In this document: positions 51,490 to 63,964 of the stretch, one piece after another
How positions within the stretch are numbered: position 1 is the stretch's first letter
Layout: each line of letters opens with the position of its first letter
NCBI GenBank assembly: GCA_002917075.1
Contig: NTMA01000084.1
Span: forward strand, 119,609 to 183,608
Direction: 5' to 3'
Origin: Hawksworthiomyces lignivorus
Taxonomy: Eukaryota; Ascomycota; Sordariomycetes; Ophiostomatales; Ophiostomataceae
Length of the DNA: 64,000 nt
Notes under the pieces: generated by a model
Seen by the model: only the letters and a program-made list of their open reading frames with translations
What the model was told of the DNA's origin: nothing
The model's database searches: none
Program-made: the position numbers and the translations under genes

Positions 51490-54400
51490 TTAATAAATAG
51501 TGATTTCACTCACATGCAGCCCTTCAAGGTTGTCTTCGGCCTGTCCTGTGTCATGGTGTGACAGCAGGATGCCGGCAAGGTGCTTCTTCGATTCCTGTAG
51601 CTTCATAATTTGCTGTTTTGTGTCAGCAGTGTCTATGACCAAAAAAATAGGCCAGAGTAGTCGCGCTTGCCTCTTCGAAAGAGTTTCTAGCAAAGAAGCG
51701 CACTGTGGTGACCTCTTTTGTCTGACCAAGCCGGTGGATTCGAGCAAGGGCTTGTTCTTCGAGCGTTGGATTCCTGCAGAGTATGATTGTCAGACACAAG
51801 TATCACCAAGGCATTTCTTAAATATACATCCTACCAATGAGGCTCCATTAGATACGCTCGCGATGCTACCGTCAGAGTGAGACTAGAAGATGCGGTTAGT
51901 AGATAGCTTCTACACACTACATACAGCGGCATGCAAGAAATACACACCCAACAGCGCCACATGATAATGTCAAGAGCATAACTTGGATGTTGGGATCATT
52001 CCGGAAACGGTTCACAACCGTCTGTCGTTCCCTCTGGGGGATCTTGCCGTCGAAACGGATACTCTGCATCTGCATCTGGTTCATCCCTCTCTCGATAATG
52101 TCTAACGTGAGTCGCCATGTGGAGAATACAATGCTGAAATGCTCATGTCAGAATGGTGTGGAGTGCCTAATGATCAGAAAATTAGAAAATAGGGAGGACC
52201 ACGTACCATTTCTCACCAGGCGGTAGAGTTCGGATATCTGCCAACAATGCCTCGACCTTTGATGGCAGAATAAATGGCCCATCCGCGTTGTTGTCATAAC
52301 CTCTATTACCATAGAGTACATCATTACCATCACCAAAATTCACGGGAGTTTCTTCGAGAAAGGCACTGCTTGTCGACACTAGAGTGGCAGGACAAGGTGG
52401 CTGATGGCCACATGCCATGCGACAACTGGAAGAGGACGTCGTGGATTGTCGCTGTTTTTTGGTGCATTCGCTGCATACGAATTTTAAGCATCGCGATAAT
52501 AGAGCCGTAGGCTGTTGCTGTGAAGCAGCTGCCGCGTCGTCCAGGAAAGTCTCAGTTAGTTCCAATGAGGATGAGCACTGCAGACAGATAATGAGACCGC
52601 GGCCCCGCTGCGTATTAAAAACTATCTGCGCAGAACGTGCCCAGTCTTCTTGCTCCGAAGAAGAAGCTGCAGAACGTTTTTTGGTGTCATTGCTGTTGCC
52701 TCTCTCATTCACAAATCTTGAGTGATAATGTAAACCAAGGTCACACACAAGTCGCAGCGACTCGATTTTCTGAAGCGCGTTGACGTATACACCGGCACGA
52801 GAGCTTTCCGAATCCTTGTGCAGTGCCTCATCTATTCTTGATAAAACCTGCATTCGAATTTGTTCATATAGCTCACGCTCTGGAGCAGACAGATCAACAG
52901 GCCATTTCCAATCTACCCGCGCCGGTAACTCAATTGTAGCCTTAGGCCTGCGCAAGAGCAGATAAGTAGACAGAGTTTTTAGACGCTTTGCCGCTTTTTG
53001 GTCCTCTCCGGACTTCCACAGACGGGATATATCGGCATCAAACCGTTTCGGGTCGGTGTACGGATGGGCGCGAATAAATGACAAGAGAGCAGCGAGATCG
53101 CTCAGCCGGTTCTGGATGGGAGTGCCGGTAACTGCCCAGCGTGATACCGATTCAAGAGCACAGACAGCCTTGGCCATTTGAGCATGTCCATTCCGAATAA
53201 AATGAGCTATATTGTAAAGTTTAGAGAGTGTACCAAATCAGGAATGCTTTCGTCGCTAGCTAACTTACCTTCATCGAGAATGATACGCCTCCAGCGTACA
53301 GAAAAAAGCACAGACTGCTTTTCGTCATCATCTCGTCCAGCTTTCCACTCTGCAGAGACGGTTTGGTAACTCGTCAAGACGATATGCACTCCACGAAGCT
53401 CGTCAATGCTTGTCAGCTTGGTCTTACCATGATGCCGGCGGCATTGCATCGCACCACTCAGTACATGTCTATGGGAAAAGAAGCAAGGGTTAGCAAGAAG
53501 CATCAGCTTGAAACAAAATGACTATACCTTACTGTTCAAGTTGTTCCTCCCAAGAGCCAATAACTTCAAATACATTAGCATATGCGCCATTTCTAATAGA
53601 TACGGGAATTTGAAGGTAAGGCTATGTTTTATCTTACGTGGCGGAGGGATGATGATAAGAGTAGCTGGCACCTCCAACTTCCTGTTCTCTTCACTAACAG
53701 CATCAATATTAAGAGCCGGCTTGTCATAACTAACCAAGTCCGTGGCAGCTAGAGCAATCATAGTCAGAGTCTTTCCAAGACCCATAGGATCAGCAATGAT
53801 CCCCCCCGAAAAGTTAGGTGGTTCTTCTGCCTGCCAGGCTTCCGAAATCCTATTTAAGAAACTTTCATGCGTGTCAGAATATTACAATGTACTGGAAAGG
53901 GTCTCCAACAGTGAAAAAAATCTTACACTCGACCTTGGCTTGTGTCAACTAATTCCCACATATCCGGCTGAGCACTGTCGAAAGACCAGCCTAGCTCTCG
54001 TTGGAGCATGAACGTCAAGGCCTTTTTTTGGTGGCTGCTCAGGGAAAGTCCAGTGCATGTTAGGAAACCAGCTCACATTACATATCACAGGGTTAGCGCA
54101 CCTTTTCAAAGTTGTTTGGATAGCCAGCGGCTGTTCGGCTTCTTCCAAGTGGGTATGACTGCTGAGAATATCTAGAAGATCTGGCTGCTCGGGGATATCT
54201 TGCAAATGGGCGAGTTGAGAAAATTGTGCAACTACTTCAGAGACGATGAGACAAGTAGTAGGATTTTCCGAGGATAGCCTCTGTGGGTTACGATAGGCAA
54301 CATCAATGTGGCACTCGATAGGATCTTGCAAGTAAACATCGTTTTCTTGAAACCATGAATCTATCTCGTCAAAAAGATCTTCTGGGCCGTACACAGTAAT

Positions 54401-55307
54401 ATCGAGCTTGCAGTTTAACAATGGAGACACCCGGAACGAGGATTTTTTGGCACTTAGATCCTCGTCAATGAGGCAGGAAACGTACAGTTTCAGCGACTCT
54501 TCTGCTAAGAGACCATATACTAGTTGTCCATGGTCGTCGGATATTCTCCCACAAGGCATATCGTCATTATTTGGCAGACAAAATCGACTCGCCGAGAGCA
54601 GCTTTACTGTAAATCGCCCGGAAGGATGCCTATCTAAGCCCTTTTGTTCCCAATGTGCGGAAATAGATGTGACCTAAAAATTCTCCAAATATTAGTTCTT
54701 GTTATGATTGCAGCTTTTGGTGTGATGTTTAATGAAGACGTACCCTCCCAAAACACACAGTCCGCTTCTCAATCAAATGTTTTAAGTCGTTCCAATTTGG
54801 CGTGACAGTTTGCTTCGGATGTGCTGGACTGTTTAGCGGAGAAGGTTTCCACTCAGAGGACAATGTTTGGAGTGGAGGCATTTGTTGCATTACGGTTTTC
54901 AGGAAGGATGGCCCTTGTGAAGATACACTCGGTGGACAGGTCGCTGGGGCTGCAAGCGTATTTGAACAAATATGGTGATTATCCAAAGAATGCATCCCAT
55001 GGTATAGACGAGCTGTTTGGTAAGATGTATAACCGCTCAGAGTTGCGGATAGCTGGTCTGTAGACAAAGTAGATAAACTGGAACTGTCAGGTACATAAGC
55101 GCCTTCATTCTTCGTAAATTCCTGCTGCGATGGAAACTGAGCCGATAATGGTAGCCTTTGAGTAGAAAGGGAAGTCTGCAAAGCTAGGCCCAATGCCTCG
55201 TCGTTGGAGCCAGACGGCCAAGCTTGTTGATGCTGCCATTGAGAATCTGATGCGGCAAATGGCGTTCCACTGTCTAATCGTCGCTTTTTCGACCGATCTT
55301 CTTCCAT
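51490..55307 (-). CDS. SNF2-family DNA-dependent ATPase, Rad5/Rad16-like, with Cys-rich insert
   Basis: Eleven exons, complement of 54744-55307, 54102-54673, 53927-54034, 53638-53849, 53533-53563, 53269-53468, 52207-53206, 51948-52133, 51835-51882, 51671-51773 and 51490-51612, give 1048 aa. Both ATPase lobes are complete: LKSHQKKALTFMLQRELGW, Walker A DPMGLGKT (Lys441), DEAH at 561-564, VTGTPIQNRLSDLAALLSF, then CIVFSTWRLTLDIIERG, RFDGKIPQRERQ, and motif VI QALARIHRLGQ (981-991, Ala replacing the usual Asp before Arg). Between the lobes is a Cys-rich insert (CLQC ... RCLKFVCSEC ... CGHQPPC) in the place of the RING finger of Rad5/Rad16/SMARCA3 proteins, but with irregular spacing. Such enzymes remodel nucleosomes or act in DNA-damage tolerance. 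Exon 5 is only 31 nt. The last intron is GC-AG. Confidence 0.9.
51613..51670 (-). other. GC-AG intron in the SNF2 gene
   Basis: Donor GAG|GCAAGC and acceptor ACAAAACAG|CAA define a 58 nt intron with a GCTGAC branch site shortly before the acceptor. It joins SFEE to QIMKLQESKK in phase 0. No GT donor nearby keeps the conserved end of the helicase C-terminal lobe. Confidence 0.75.
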
Positions 55308-55797
55308 TTTAACAGGAAATATTTAGGGTAACTGAATATAATTATAAACTCACTTGTCTTCTCAGTTATATGACCGGAGCCTTCATCCACATATTGGGCT
55401 GGAGAGCCCAAAGTGCGTTCAGTCTTTTTCGAAAAAAAACTCTTCTTTCCATGAATCACGTGGAATTGATGTAGGCAACCCAGCTAGAAGGCAAACCAAA
55501 GACGGCGGTCTACACATCTCCTTTTTGGGATCAGCTGTGTTGGCCCAGGGGTTGTCACGTCCATTAATGAGCAAGTGGCTGTGTCCTCCAGAGAATGGAC
55601 AGGGGGTATTGTGAGCCTAATCCGTGTTTGTTGGGCAAATGAACCTCAGCCTTGTCAAAGTAGAGATTGATGACAAAAATAAATTTGGGTGTATGTATTT
55701 TCCCTTGGTAATGAATCAATCGTTCGGTAATCTTCTAAAAGTATCGTCAATACAGACTTACATCATCTATTAACGACATAAATTCATTATCTTCAAA
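55308..55797. promoter_or_regulatory. Divergent promoter, SNF2 ATPase / NACHT-zinc-finger gene
   Basis: A 490 bp interval between two divergent start codons. It includes CACGTG (55458-55463) near the SNF2 side. Shared regulation of the two genes is possible but not shown. Confidence 0.5.
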
Positions 55798-58700
55798 ATG
55801 CCTCTTCCACCAGCGACATCGCCCGCTGCGAGACAGGCAATGAGCAAGGCGTTCAAGGAATTGGAAAAAACTATTACTCCGGCAGATGCAAAGGATTTTG
55901 CGGATACCACCTTGCAGCAAGTCCGGGATGCCGCTCTTGAAATTGAAAGGCAGCTGGCCGCTCGCCGGTCCCTTCGAAACATGCGTCGTTTAATACCGCT
56001 CTTCAGCGGACTAGAGCACTATGCTCACGTCATAGAGGTGCTTTGCAACGGGACACCATATCTGTCATGGGTGTGGGCACCGATCAGTCTCATTCTTCGT
56101 GTGTCGTGTGAGTACGTTGAGGCATTTGAGCAAATCATCAAGGCCTACTCGCGACTAGGGGAGACACTCAAGCGTTTGTCAATCCTCAGCAAAGCGTTTA
56201 TCCGTGATATGGATTTCCAGCAGACGCTCGCCGTATTTTATGTAGACATTCTCCATTTTCACGGTCATGCTTATAAATTCGTTCGGCGGAGCAGTACGTA
56301 ACGGAGAAGAACACAATTATATCCTTTTGATTTCGCTAATATATGTTCTAACAATGCTTTATATAGGCTGGAATGTGTTCTTCATGACATCGTGGAGCCG
56401 ATTCCAGAGACGGTTCGATACGATCCTAGAGGATATGCAGCGCCATGAGCGCTTGATCGACTTGGAGGCCAACGCCCGCGACATTGCCGAAGCCCGAAAG
56501 ATGCGGCAAGAAATTCAGCAGTGGCGGGAAGAGAGCGACGAGAAGCTTGCCGCCTTCGAACAGGAGCAGAACGCGAAGCAATTTGAGTCGATCCAGTCGT
56601 GGCTCAAAGCAGACGAGTCAGATCAACTTGCCATCTTCGATGCTATCTCGGCTGAGGGAGCGAAATATCCTGGGACCTGTTCATGGATACTTAAGCATGA
56701 TAAGGTCAAAGCGTGGCTTCGGAGCTCGCCAGATACGTCCATTCTCTGGATGAAAGGCACTCCTGGGTCGGGTAAGAGTGTTCTTGCCACACAATTGATT
56801 GCCTTTATGCGCAATGCATCCATGTTTGTGGCTTATCACTTTTGCACTTATTCATATGCTTCATCCACATCATACGAGCAGATTATTCGGTCCCTGCTTT
56901 TACAGCTTCTCCGCAAGGATAGCGAACTCGTAGCTCACGTCTACAACCGGTGCGTCCTAGGAAAGAAATCACCTAGTGTAGCAACGCTTGAACAGCTGCT
57001 ACATGCACTTGTCGGGAGTTTAGCCGCTATGCCAAACCAAACAGAACATATTTGGATTGTACTAGATGGTCTTGATGAGTGCGATGCAAACAAGCAGGGC
57101 CGTGTCCTGAGCCTTATGCGCCAGATGACTGCCAAAGCGGCCTCCTCTGTCAATGTAACCTGCAAGGTACTCATCTCCAGCCGCTCATCGCCTACCATCT
57201 CCGACCGCCTCCGCCGATCCAATATCATTTCACTGACAGACGAGAAAATCGCCCTAGTCGAGGCCATACAGCAGTACGCACGTCAACGGCTGCGGTCGCT
57301 TCACCGCAAACTTGGCCAGTTGCACATCGGCAGTGAGGATGTTGATGATCTAGTTGAAGTAATCTCCGAGAAGGCGGATGGTAAGTCAAGGCACAACCTA
57401 TTATACGACGTCGATTTTTAAAGTTGCTGGCTCGTTAAGTATGTTTGCTAACGGCACCGGAAGGGATGTTTTTGTATGCACGCCTTGTTCTAGATTATAT
57501 TGCCTCTGATATCTTTTTCACCAGAGAAGATCTGAAAAGCTCAGTGAATAAGCTACCCGAGAAACTTGCTAATTTGTAAGTCTTTATGCTGTCAATTACG
57601 CTCCACCATTATTCGATTCTCTCGCCTCATATTTCATCCTCTTTGGTCTCAGAGACTAACTGTCACCACGGTAGTTACCGAGATGTCTTGGTCCGGGTGA
57701 TCAGCAAACTACAAGCCATATCGATCGAACGCATCAGAAGCATACTCAGTTGGATTGCTTTTTCTAAGCGCCCGCTGAAGAAACTAGAATTTTTATCGGC
57801 TATCACATTTACTTTGGGTAATCCAAACGTGGCCCACCTGATTCCCCAATACGTTCTGGACTACACAGCATCCTTGGTCGAAGAAAGACACGACTCGACA
57901 CTGGGATTTATTCACGTATCCGTGAGAGAGTGAGTATCGTCGTTGTCACTTCTAACAGTCTAAGTACCCATTCCCACAAAGCTAACAACATGGGCTTCAG
58001 CTTTCTTGAAAGTTCAGGAAGTCCAGTCGTAATCTCCGAAGTGGACGCTGCCAACGAACACGGGGTTGCAACGGTGACGTGTCTTCTTGCAGGATTCGAG
58101 ATGTTTGGACGGGCTCATAGCGAACACGATCGGTTCACGCGCATGGTAGACGGCCTATATGGATTTCACATCTATGCGACGGAGTATTGGACGGACTATA
58201 TCTTGGCCCATATAGCATCGACTAGCTCCTCTGCTGAGTCTCCTTCGTCGAAGTTGCTTCCACTGGCTCTCACCTTGGCGACAAAGCTTGATAGCGAACA
58301 CCCGATCACACCTGATTTTGAAGAAGACTCCCCAAAGTATAAACGAATTCTCGAGGACGAAAGGCTGACTCTCTTGCGACAATACCCCGTACTGCACAAG
58401 TGCGTCCTTGTCAATCTACAAGCTCGGTCTCTTGAAGGGCTCGAATCTGAGCTCCGCACAAACCGAAGTAAGATTCAAGAATTTGACAATCTCAATAATA
58501 TGCTGTCTTAGTTTGAATATGTGTACAGGATCAGAGGCTAAAGTAGTAATAGATTGCTTGGTTACGGATCGAAGATCACCGTTGCCACCACCGCTGGTGC
58601 CACAGGATGGTATATCCATTGTATTAGCATCTTACCAGAGTACGCTAGAGGCGTTATTGGAACAACATGATTGTCCTGGGGTCTCGGCAGAGGAGTTTGA

Positions 58701-59259
58701 ACGTTTTAAAACCCAATTTCGCACCACTGCTTTTACCTGCAGATTACGTTCATGCCCCCGTGCCACTCTTGGATTCGAGTCAGCGAAGCTGCGCCAAGAG
58801 CACGAGATGGCTCACGTTCATCGGTTTCCATGCACGACTGCCAGTTGCCAATCTCTCCCATTTGCATCCGCTTCGGCGCTGCAAAAACATATCATGAAGG
58901 ACCACAGTGCGGGTTTATGTACTGCGCGCAAGCTGATTCGGAAGACCAAGCCAATTAAAAACCCTGTTGACGAAGTGGCAGAACTATGGAAGTTTCGCGA
59001 TAAGCAAAGCCACTCAAGTTCAGACAATTGGCCTATTCTGAATTCTTCGTCCATAATCTCAGATTTTCAATACAGTCCGCCGCCAAGTTTATTATCCGAA
59101 ACTCCTTTTTATCCCATGCCTAACATGTTCGATACAGGCGTGCTCCCTGCCATTGATCTGGATCCATGGATTCCCGATATTCAACGTTTTACTTCTTGGG
59201 GGGAGGGATTCGACGATGAACTCATGAATACGGGTGGATGGCCGGGAACCTCACTATAA
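55798..59259 (+). CDS. NLR-like NACHT protein with C-terminal C2H2 zinc fingers
   Basis: Exons 55798-56293, 56367-57380, 57464-57575, 57675-57929, 58001-58467 and 58529-59259 give 1024 aa. The N-terminal helical domain (LFSGLEHYAHVIEVLCNGTP, LSWVWAPISLILRV) resembles the DUF7708-type leader of fungal STAND proteins. A coiled-coil linker (EARKMRQEIQQWREESDEKL) follows. The NACHT domain has Walker A GTPGSGKS at 296-303 and Walker B DGLDEC at 399-404, then DGMFLYARLVLDYI and GFIHVSVRDFL, the usual sequence of NACHT-winged-helix elements in fungal NLRs. There are no WD40, ankyrin or TPR repeats. The C-terminus has two zinc-finger-like units, C852-X4-C857-X15-H873-X3-H877 and C883-X4-C888-X13-H902-X4-H907, and an acidic, Pro/Trp-rich end (DLDPWIPDIQRF). 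A role in non-self recognition, incompatibility or regulated transcription is inference. Confidence 0.88.
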
Positions 59260-60179
59260 GGCGAAAATAGTAAGACGAATGAAGAAAAAGGAGATAGCAC
59301 GACTGGATTTCAACATGGCTTTGTAAACCTCGGCAGCCCCAACAAATAGAATAGCGATGAACGTCTTTGATGACCCTTAATCATACCAAACACTTAGAGA
59401 GGAGCCAAGAATGCGGATACATTTTCTGCGCTACATAGCTGACACGTACTGCGTGTAATACCGTTCTCACCAAAATCTTCACAAGATATTATAAGTGCAG
59501 AGAACGATCTCACTGTTGTTGCACCAGTTCACGTTTCTGTTGCTTCTTCCCAAGGATTCACTCTCTTTACGAGAACAGTTTTGATGGTGTAGAACTCAAT
59601 AACATCTGAGGCAAGTGGGGCAGCCGGAGTCTCGGCTTCAACTAGATATGGAACAAGTTTACAGGAGAAAAGCCAAATATCTTCTTCTCTTGAAAATATT
59701 CAGGGCCAAATACATGTGGAGCCATAGCACAACGAGAGAATCCTTCTAAAATAGACTCAAAAGTCCCATGGAAACGCACTTAGCAGACATTTCTGAAGAA
59801 TCATTTTCAAAAAATCGGAAGGAACTCATATTTAATAGAGAGCGATATATTGCAACGTAGTTCGATGAGTCGTCTAGTCTTGTATCATGCATAAATATTT
59901 TCATGATTATTTCTTCTGTCACCATTCTATGAGCTTATTTTCTACATCTGCAAAAAGCTCTTTGGTCTAGCCGGCCATCGAAAGTTTATTCCCGTTCTAG
60001 TCCAAACCCACTTGTGTCTATCGACGGTGCTCGAAAGCAGCTCTAGCTGCAATTTCCGCCAGGCGGAAAGTATAAGGGTGGCGGTTGTTAAATCCGACTG
60101 TGCAAAATAGCAGCAAAAACAAAACAGAAAGTCATAATTCTATACCACCGCAGGCTAGATCACCCTGAACAGGTCCAAC
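59260..60179. other. Convergent 3' intergenic region
   Basis: This 920 bp interval between the stops of the NACHT gene and cytochrome c peroxidase is A/T-rich. No ORF, RNA gene or repeat could be supported. Confidence 0.55.
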
Positions 60180-61358
60180 CTACTCATCCAGGTTCTTGAA
60201 GACCCAGTGGGAGGACGACTCGGGGAAGGGCACGCCCAGCTCGAACAGCTTCACGAGCACGGCAGAGAAGTCCTTGAAGAAGGCGTCGTTGTCGGCAGCG
60301 TACTGCTCGACCTTCTTCTTGAAGGTCTTGTCCTGAACAAAGGCCATGTCGGCGGGCAGCATCATCAGGGACTTGGTCTCCTTGTCCTCGTACTGCTGGG
60401 GGCCGTCCCACTTCTTGAACTGCCACTTGCTCTCGAGCAGCAGCTTGTAGAAGTCGTTGGTCACCACGGTCGGGGCAAAGGTCCAGGGACCTTCATAGCC
60501 GCTGTTCTGGCGGTGGCAGCGGCCTACGGCATGGGCGCCGATCAGGGCGACGATCTCGTCATCGTTGAAGCCCATGCGGTAGAAGATGTCGCGCACGTGG
60601 CGGGCACCCTGGGAGGCGTCGGGGAGGCGGCCGTCGGGGGTGCAGGCGGAGGCATCACCGTCCGTGCGGCCGGGCCGGTAAGGGATCTTGGGGCCCAGCA
60701 TCTCCTGGACGGCGCAGACACCGCCGAGGATCCACAGGTCGGAGTAGCTGATCCACGGGAACTTCTCTGCGGTGGTTGTCAGCGCAACGGAAGACACTCA
60801 AAATGAGGAGGCGAGGGAGAGAAGAGAGAAAAGCTTACTCTTGATAGGCTCAAGGAAGTTGCGGGCATTGATCAGGCCGGCATTGGCGCCGTGCTCGCTC
60901 TCCGGGGCAAAGCGCATGGTGGCGCCGTTGCTGCCGCCGGTGTGGGTCTCCTTGTCGTAGGTACCGCTGGCGTGCCAGGCCAGGCGCAGCAGGACGGGGC
61001 CGTAGCTGCCGTCGTCATACTCGTCGTGCTCCTGGATCGCCTTGGCAATCTCGTTGTAGACTGCCTGGTAGTCCTTGAACTCGGGCTTGAACGCCTTGGG
61101 CGCAGCGGTAGAGTTCTGCGTCAGGAAGTAGTATGCGCCACCAGCGCCGACAGCGCCGACACCGAGCCACAGGAAGAGGGAGCTCGATCCGGACTTGGGC
61201 GCCTCGGACGAGTAGTAGCGGCGGCCGGCGCCGGCACCCTGACGGAAAGCAGCGCGGGAGGACGCCGCGACAGACGCAGACGAGAACGCACTGCGGCGGA
61301 CGGGGGCCGCAGCGCGCGTAGCAGCGCGGAAGATCTGGCGGGAAGCAGCAGAAGCCAT
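60180..61358 (-). CDS. ccp1: Cytochrome c peroxidase, mitochondrial
   Basis: Exons complement(60839..61358) and complement(60180..60766), with a 72 nt intron, give 368 aa. The enzyme reduces hydrogen peroxide with electrons from cytochrome c in the mitochondrial intermembrane space. Bipartite targeting is visible: a basic Ser/Ala-rich presequence ([20 protein letters not shown]) and then a hydrophobic sorting segment ([20 protein letters not shown], near 59-78). The distal heme pocket is [12 protein letters not shown] (Arg125, Trp128, His129). The proximal ligand is His252 in [10 protein letters not shown], and Trp268 in GPWTF sits 16 residues later, the spacing of His175 and Trp191 in yeast CCP, which is the radical site specific to this enzyme. 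The intron restores [16 protein letters not shown]. Codons end almost only in G or C. Confidence 0.97.
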
Positions 61359-63964
61359 TGTGAAAAGTCTGATACCGATCAGAAACAGAGCAATCTAGCT
61401 GTCAAGGGAGGGATGGAGAGCTGCAGAGGTATTATCTCAAGATCTGAGAAGAAGAAGGGGGGGGGGGGTGGGTTAAGAGAGTTAAGTATGCCAATTGCTC
61501 GGAGATTCGGGTATATATTTCGGACAGGGAAGATGCTAAGAAGAAAAAAAAGAGGGAAGGAGAGCAGAAGTACAAAAAAAATTGGACCAGATAGAGAAAG
61601 AAAACAAGAAAGGAAAGAAGGGAGGAAGAGACAGAAAAGGAAAGGATGACTTACCTTCAGGGAGCCACAAGAAAGTGGAGGAAGCAAAAGTGAGTCAATG
61701 AGAGAATTGAGAAAGAAGAAAGAGAAGAAGACACAGACTGAACAATAAAAATCTATAATAATCTATAGGAGAAAAGAGAAGAGGCGTCGTAGAAGAAGAT
61801 AGAAACCCCCCCCCCTCCCCCAGAGGTAAAAAAAAAGAAAGATAGAGCAATGGCCGTAATAATCAGTGTACTTCGAAATGGGCTGTTCTGGGAAAGTCAA
61901 ATCCCGGAGCCGTCTGGACCAATGAGAAGCTAAATTTTGGAGCTTACTTGCACTTGTTTCTCCTTCCCTGCGCCGTTCCTTCTTTTTTTACGCATAGCGC
62001 CCTCCGTACATTATCTAGCTGGAGCAAGGCTCCACGGGCAGACAAAAAGAGTGGACACAAAGGGAGAAAAATGGCTGTTGTGGGAGAGCGGGTACAGGCC
62101 GGCGGCGATATGATCGATAAGACGCTCTGGCGTAGCGGGCTGAGAAGAGAGCCAAACAATAACAGCACTTCCTTTCTCAGAACTAACGGCCCCAAGATGG
62201 CCAGAACGCCTATGAAAGTAACAGAGAAGAGCCGACGCAAACGCGATTACATACGATTGCATCATAGTATGGCAACGAAGGAGGCAAACTGCATGTAGAG
62301 GACAAGGCAAAACTATTTTTGGTCTTTTTCCTTTTACTTCCTCGGAGCTGTTTGGTACGAGGCCGGTACGTAAGATAAACGTAACTCAATGTCCCGGCTT
62401 ATCGGAGATCAGTCGGAAAGAACCAAGGCGGGAAAGCAACCGACATTCAGATGCCAATTCATACATATAAAAGTTATAAGAGAACCCCTATTTTATTGTT
62501 TTGTCAACAGTTTTGCCTCCCTGCTTCTAAAACCAGGGCACGGGAGGCATTTTTTGTCGCTCTATTTCTTATTTCAGTTTTTTTTTTTTTTTGTGGCCTT
62601 TTCTTGTGTCTCTTGTTCTTTTCCTGTTGTCCAGAAACCGGTCGCCGTCCTCCGACAGCCGGCCATTAGAAAAAAGGAAGCAGCCTGCCGCCAATTAGCG
62701 CAGAACGTGGGTAAAGAGAAAGCTCAGGAAAGAAAATGGGAATCTGACAGGGGGGAGGTAGTTCTGCATTACTCATAAGAGTATTTTTCATAGACGGATA
62801 AAGGCGCATGCCCATCGGCGACCGCCTCTAGCCATCCTCCTTATCTCCTTCTATATGGAGAGATGGAGTACATACATACATACGTAAGGCCCAAAAAAAT
62901 TAAGAAACGCAGAGCATAGAGAGAGACAGAGTGGGTTTTCGTGGTGGCGCGATTGTGGGTTCAGGTAGCGCAAAAAAAGCTATCCTCCTGGCGGCAGTCC
63001 AATCATAACGCGTCATATTTCATGGGACCCATTCTTTTTTTCCGTGGCAAATTCGCGAACTCATGTGCCCAGAGTGGATCGTCAGTGGCTGACGGCAAGA
63101 GAAGGAACAAAAGCCGTGAGTGTGGCTCATAACCGAAGCCTCTGGGCGCCACCGTCAATTATGCTGCCTGGGGTTTTTTCAATGGTTGGCAGTGGTCAGC
63201 TTTGCTGAATCGGGTAGTTTCAAAAGAAATGACTGGCTACGGATATATCCATCGTATTACGAGTATACATGAGCGGAACATTTGTGCTGGAAAACGGATG
63301 TATGTAAGAAAAGCTGGAGACAGCGAACACGTTTATGTGGTTCAAAAGGACTTTAGAATGATTTGGTGTGTGCGGGTTGGGCTTGGGATTGTGTGATGCA
63401 TCTAAGCAATAGCTGTTGCCAACGCTCACGTTGGGGCTGCATATCTCATGAGAAGAAAAATCGCGAACAACCTAGCCGAACGACAGACACCTTGTCCGCT
63501 TAAATAGCCGGTTGATGCCCGCGAGCGTTTGAACGGACACTTGAGTATCGGCATGCGGGCCTCCGCCATTCCTGATGTGTTGTTGTCGTCCACCAATGGC
63601 CACTTTCATAAGAGTTAAGCGACGTAAGCGAGTGCCGCCTCCCCTTGACAACCAAACAATCAATGGCAATTGAGACCGACTACCTACAGCTAGCAATCTT
63701 CGCAAGTATCTGAGATAAGGTAGGCTCTTAGCATTAGAGGAAGAGGTCGCAGTAGAATAGCTTTAATTTAGCTGAGCATGACCCCTCATGTTCAAGCTGG
63801 TTATCCAAGACGCTCACAGCTTAGCTTTTGTTTACTAAAATAGGGGTTGAGCATCGATCTTCAACACCAATTGCCAGGCAATAACAATATATTTTATGAA
63901 ACAAAAATACTCCAATTTGTACAGTGGAGCAATATACGAAAAGATAGTTAGAAAAGGGATTTTT

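Noticed and set aside
53945..54101. Apparent frameshift in the SNF2 gene after TLKR
   Set aside because: A normal intron (54035-54101) restores LKSHQKKALTFMLQRE in frame.
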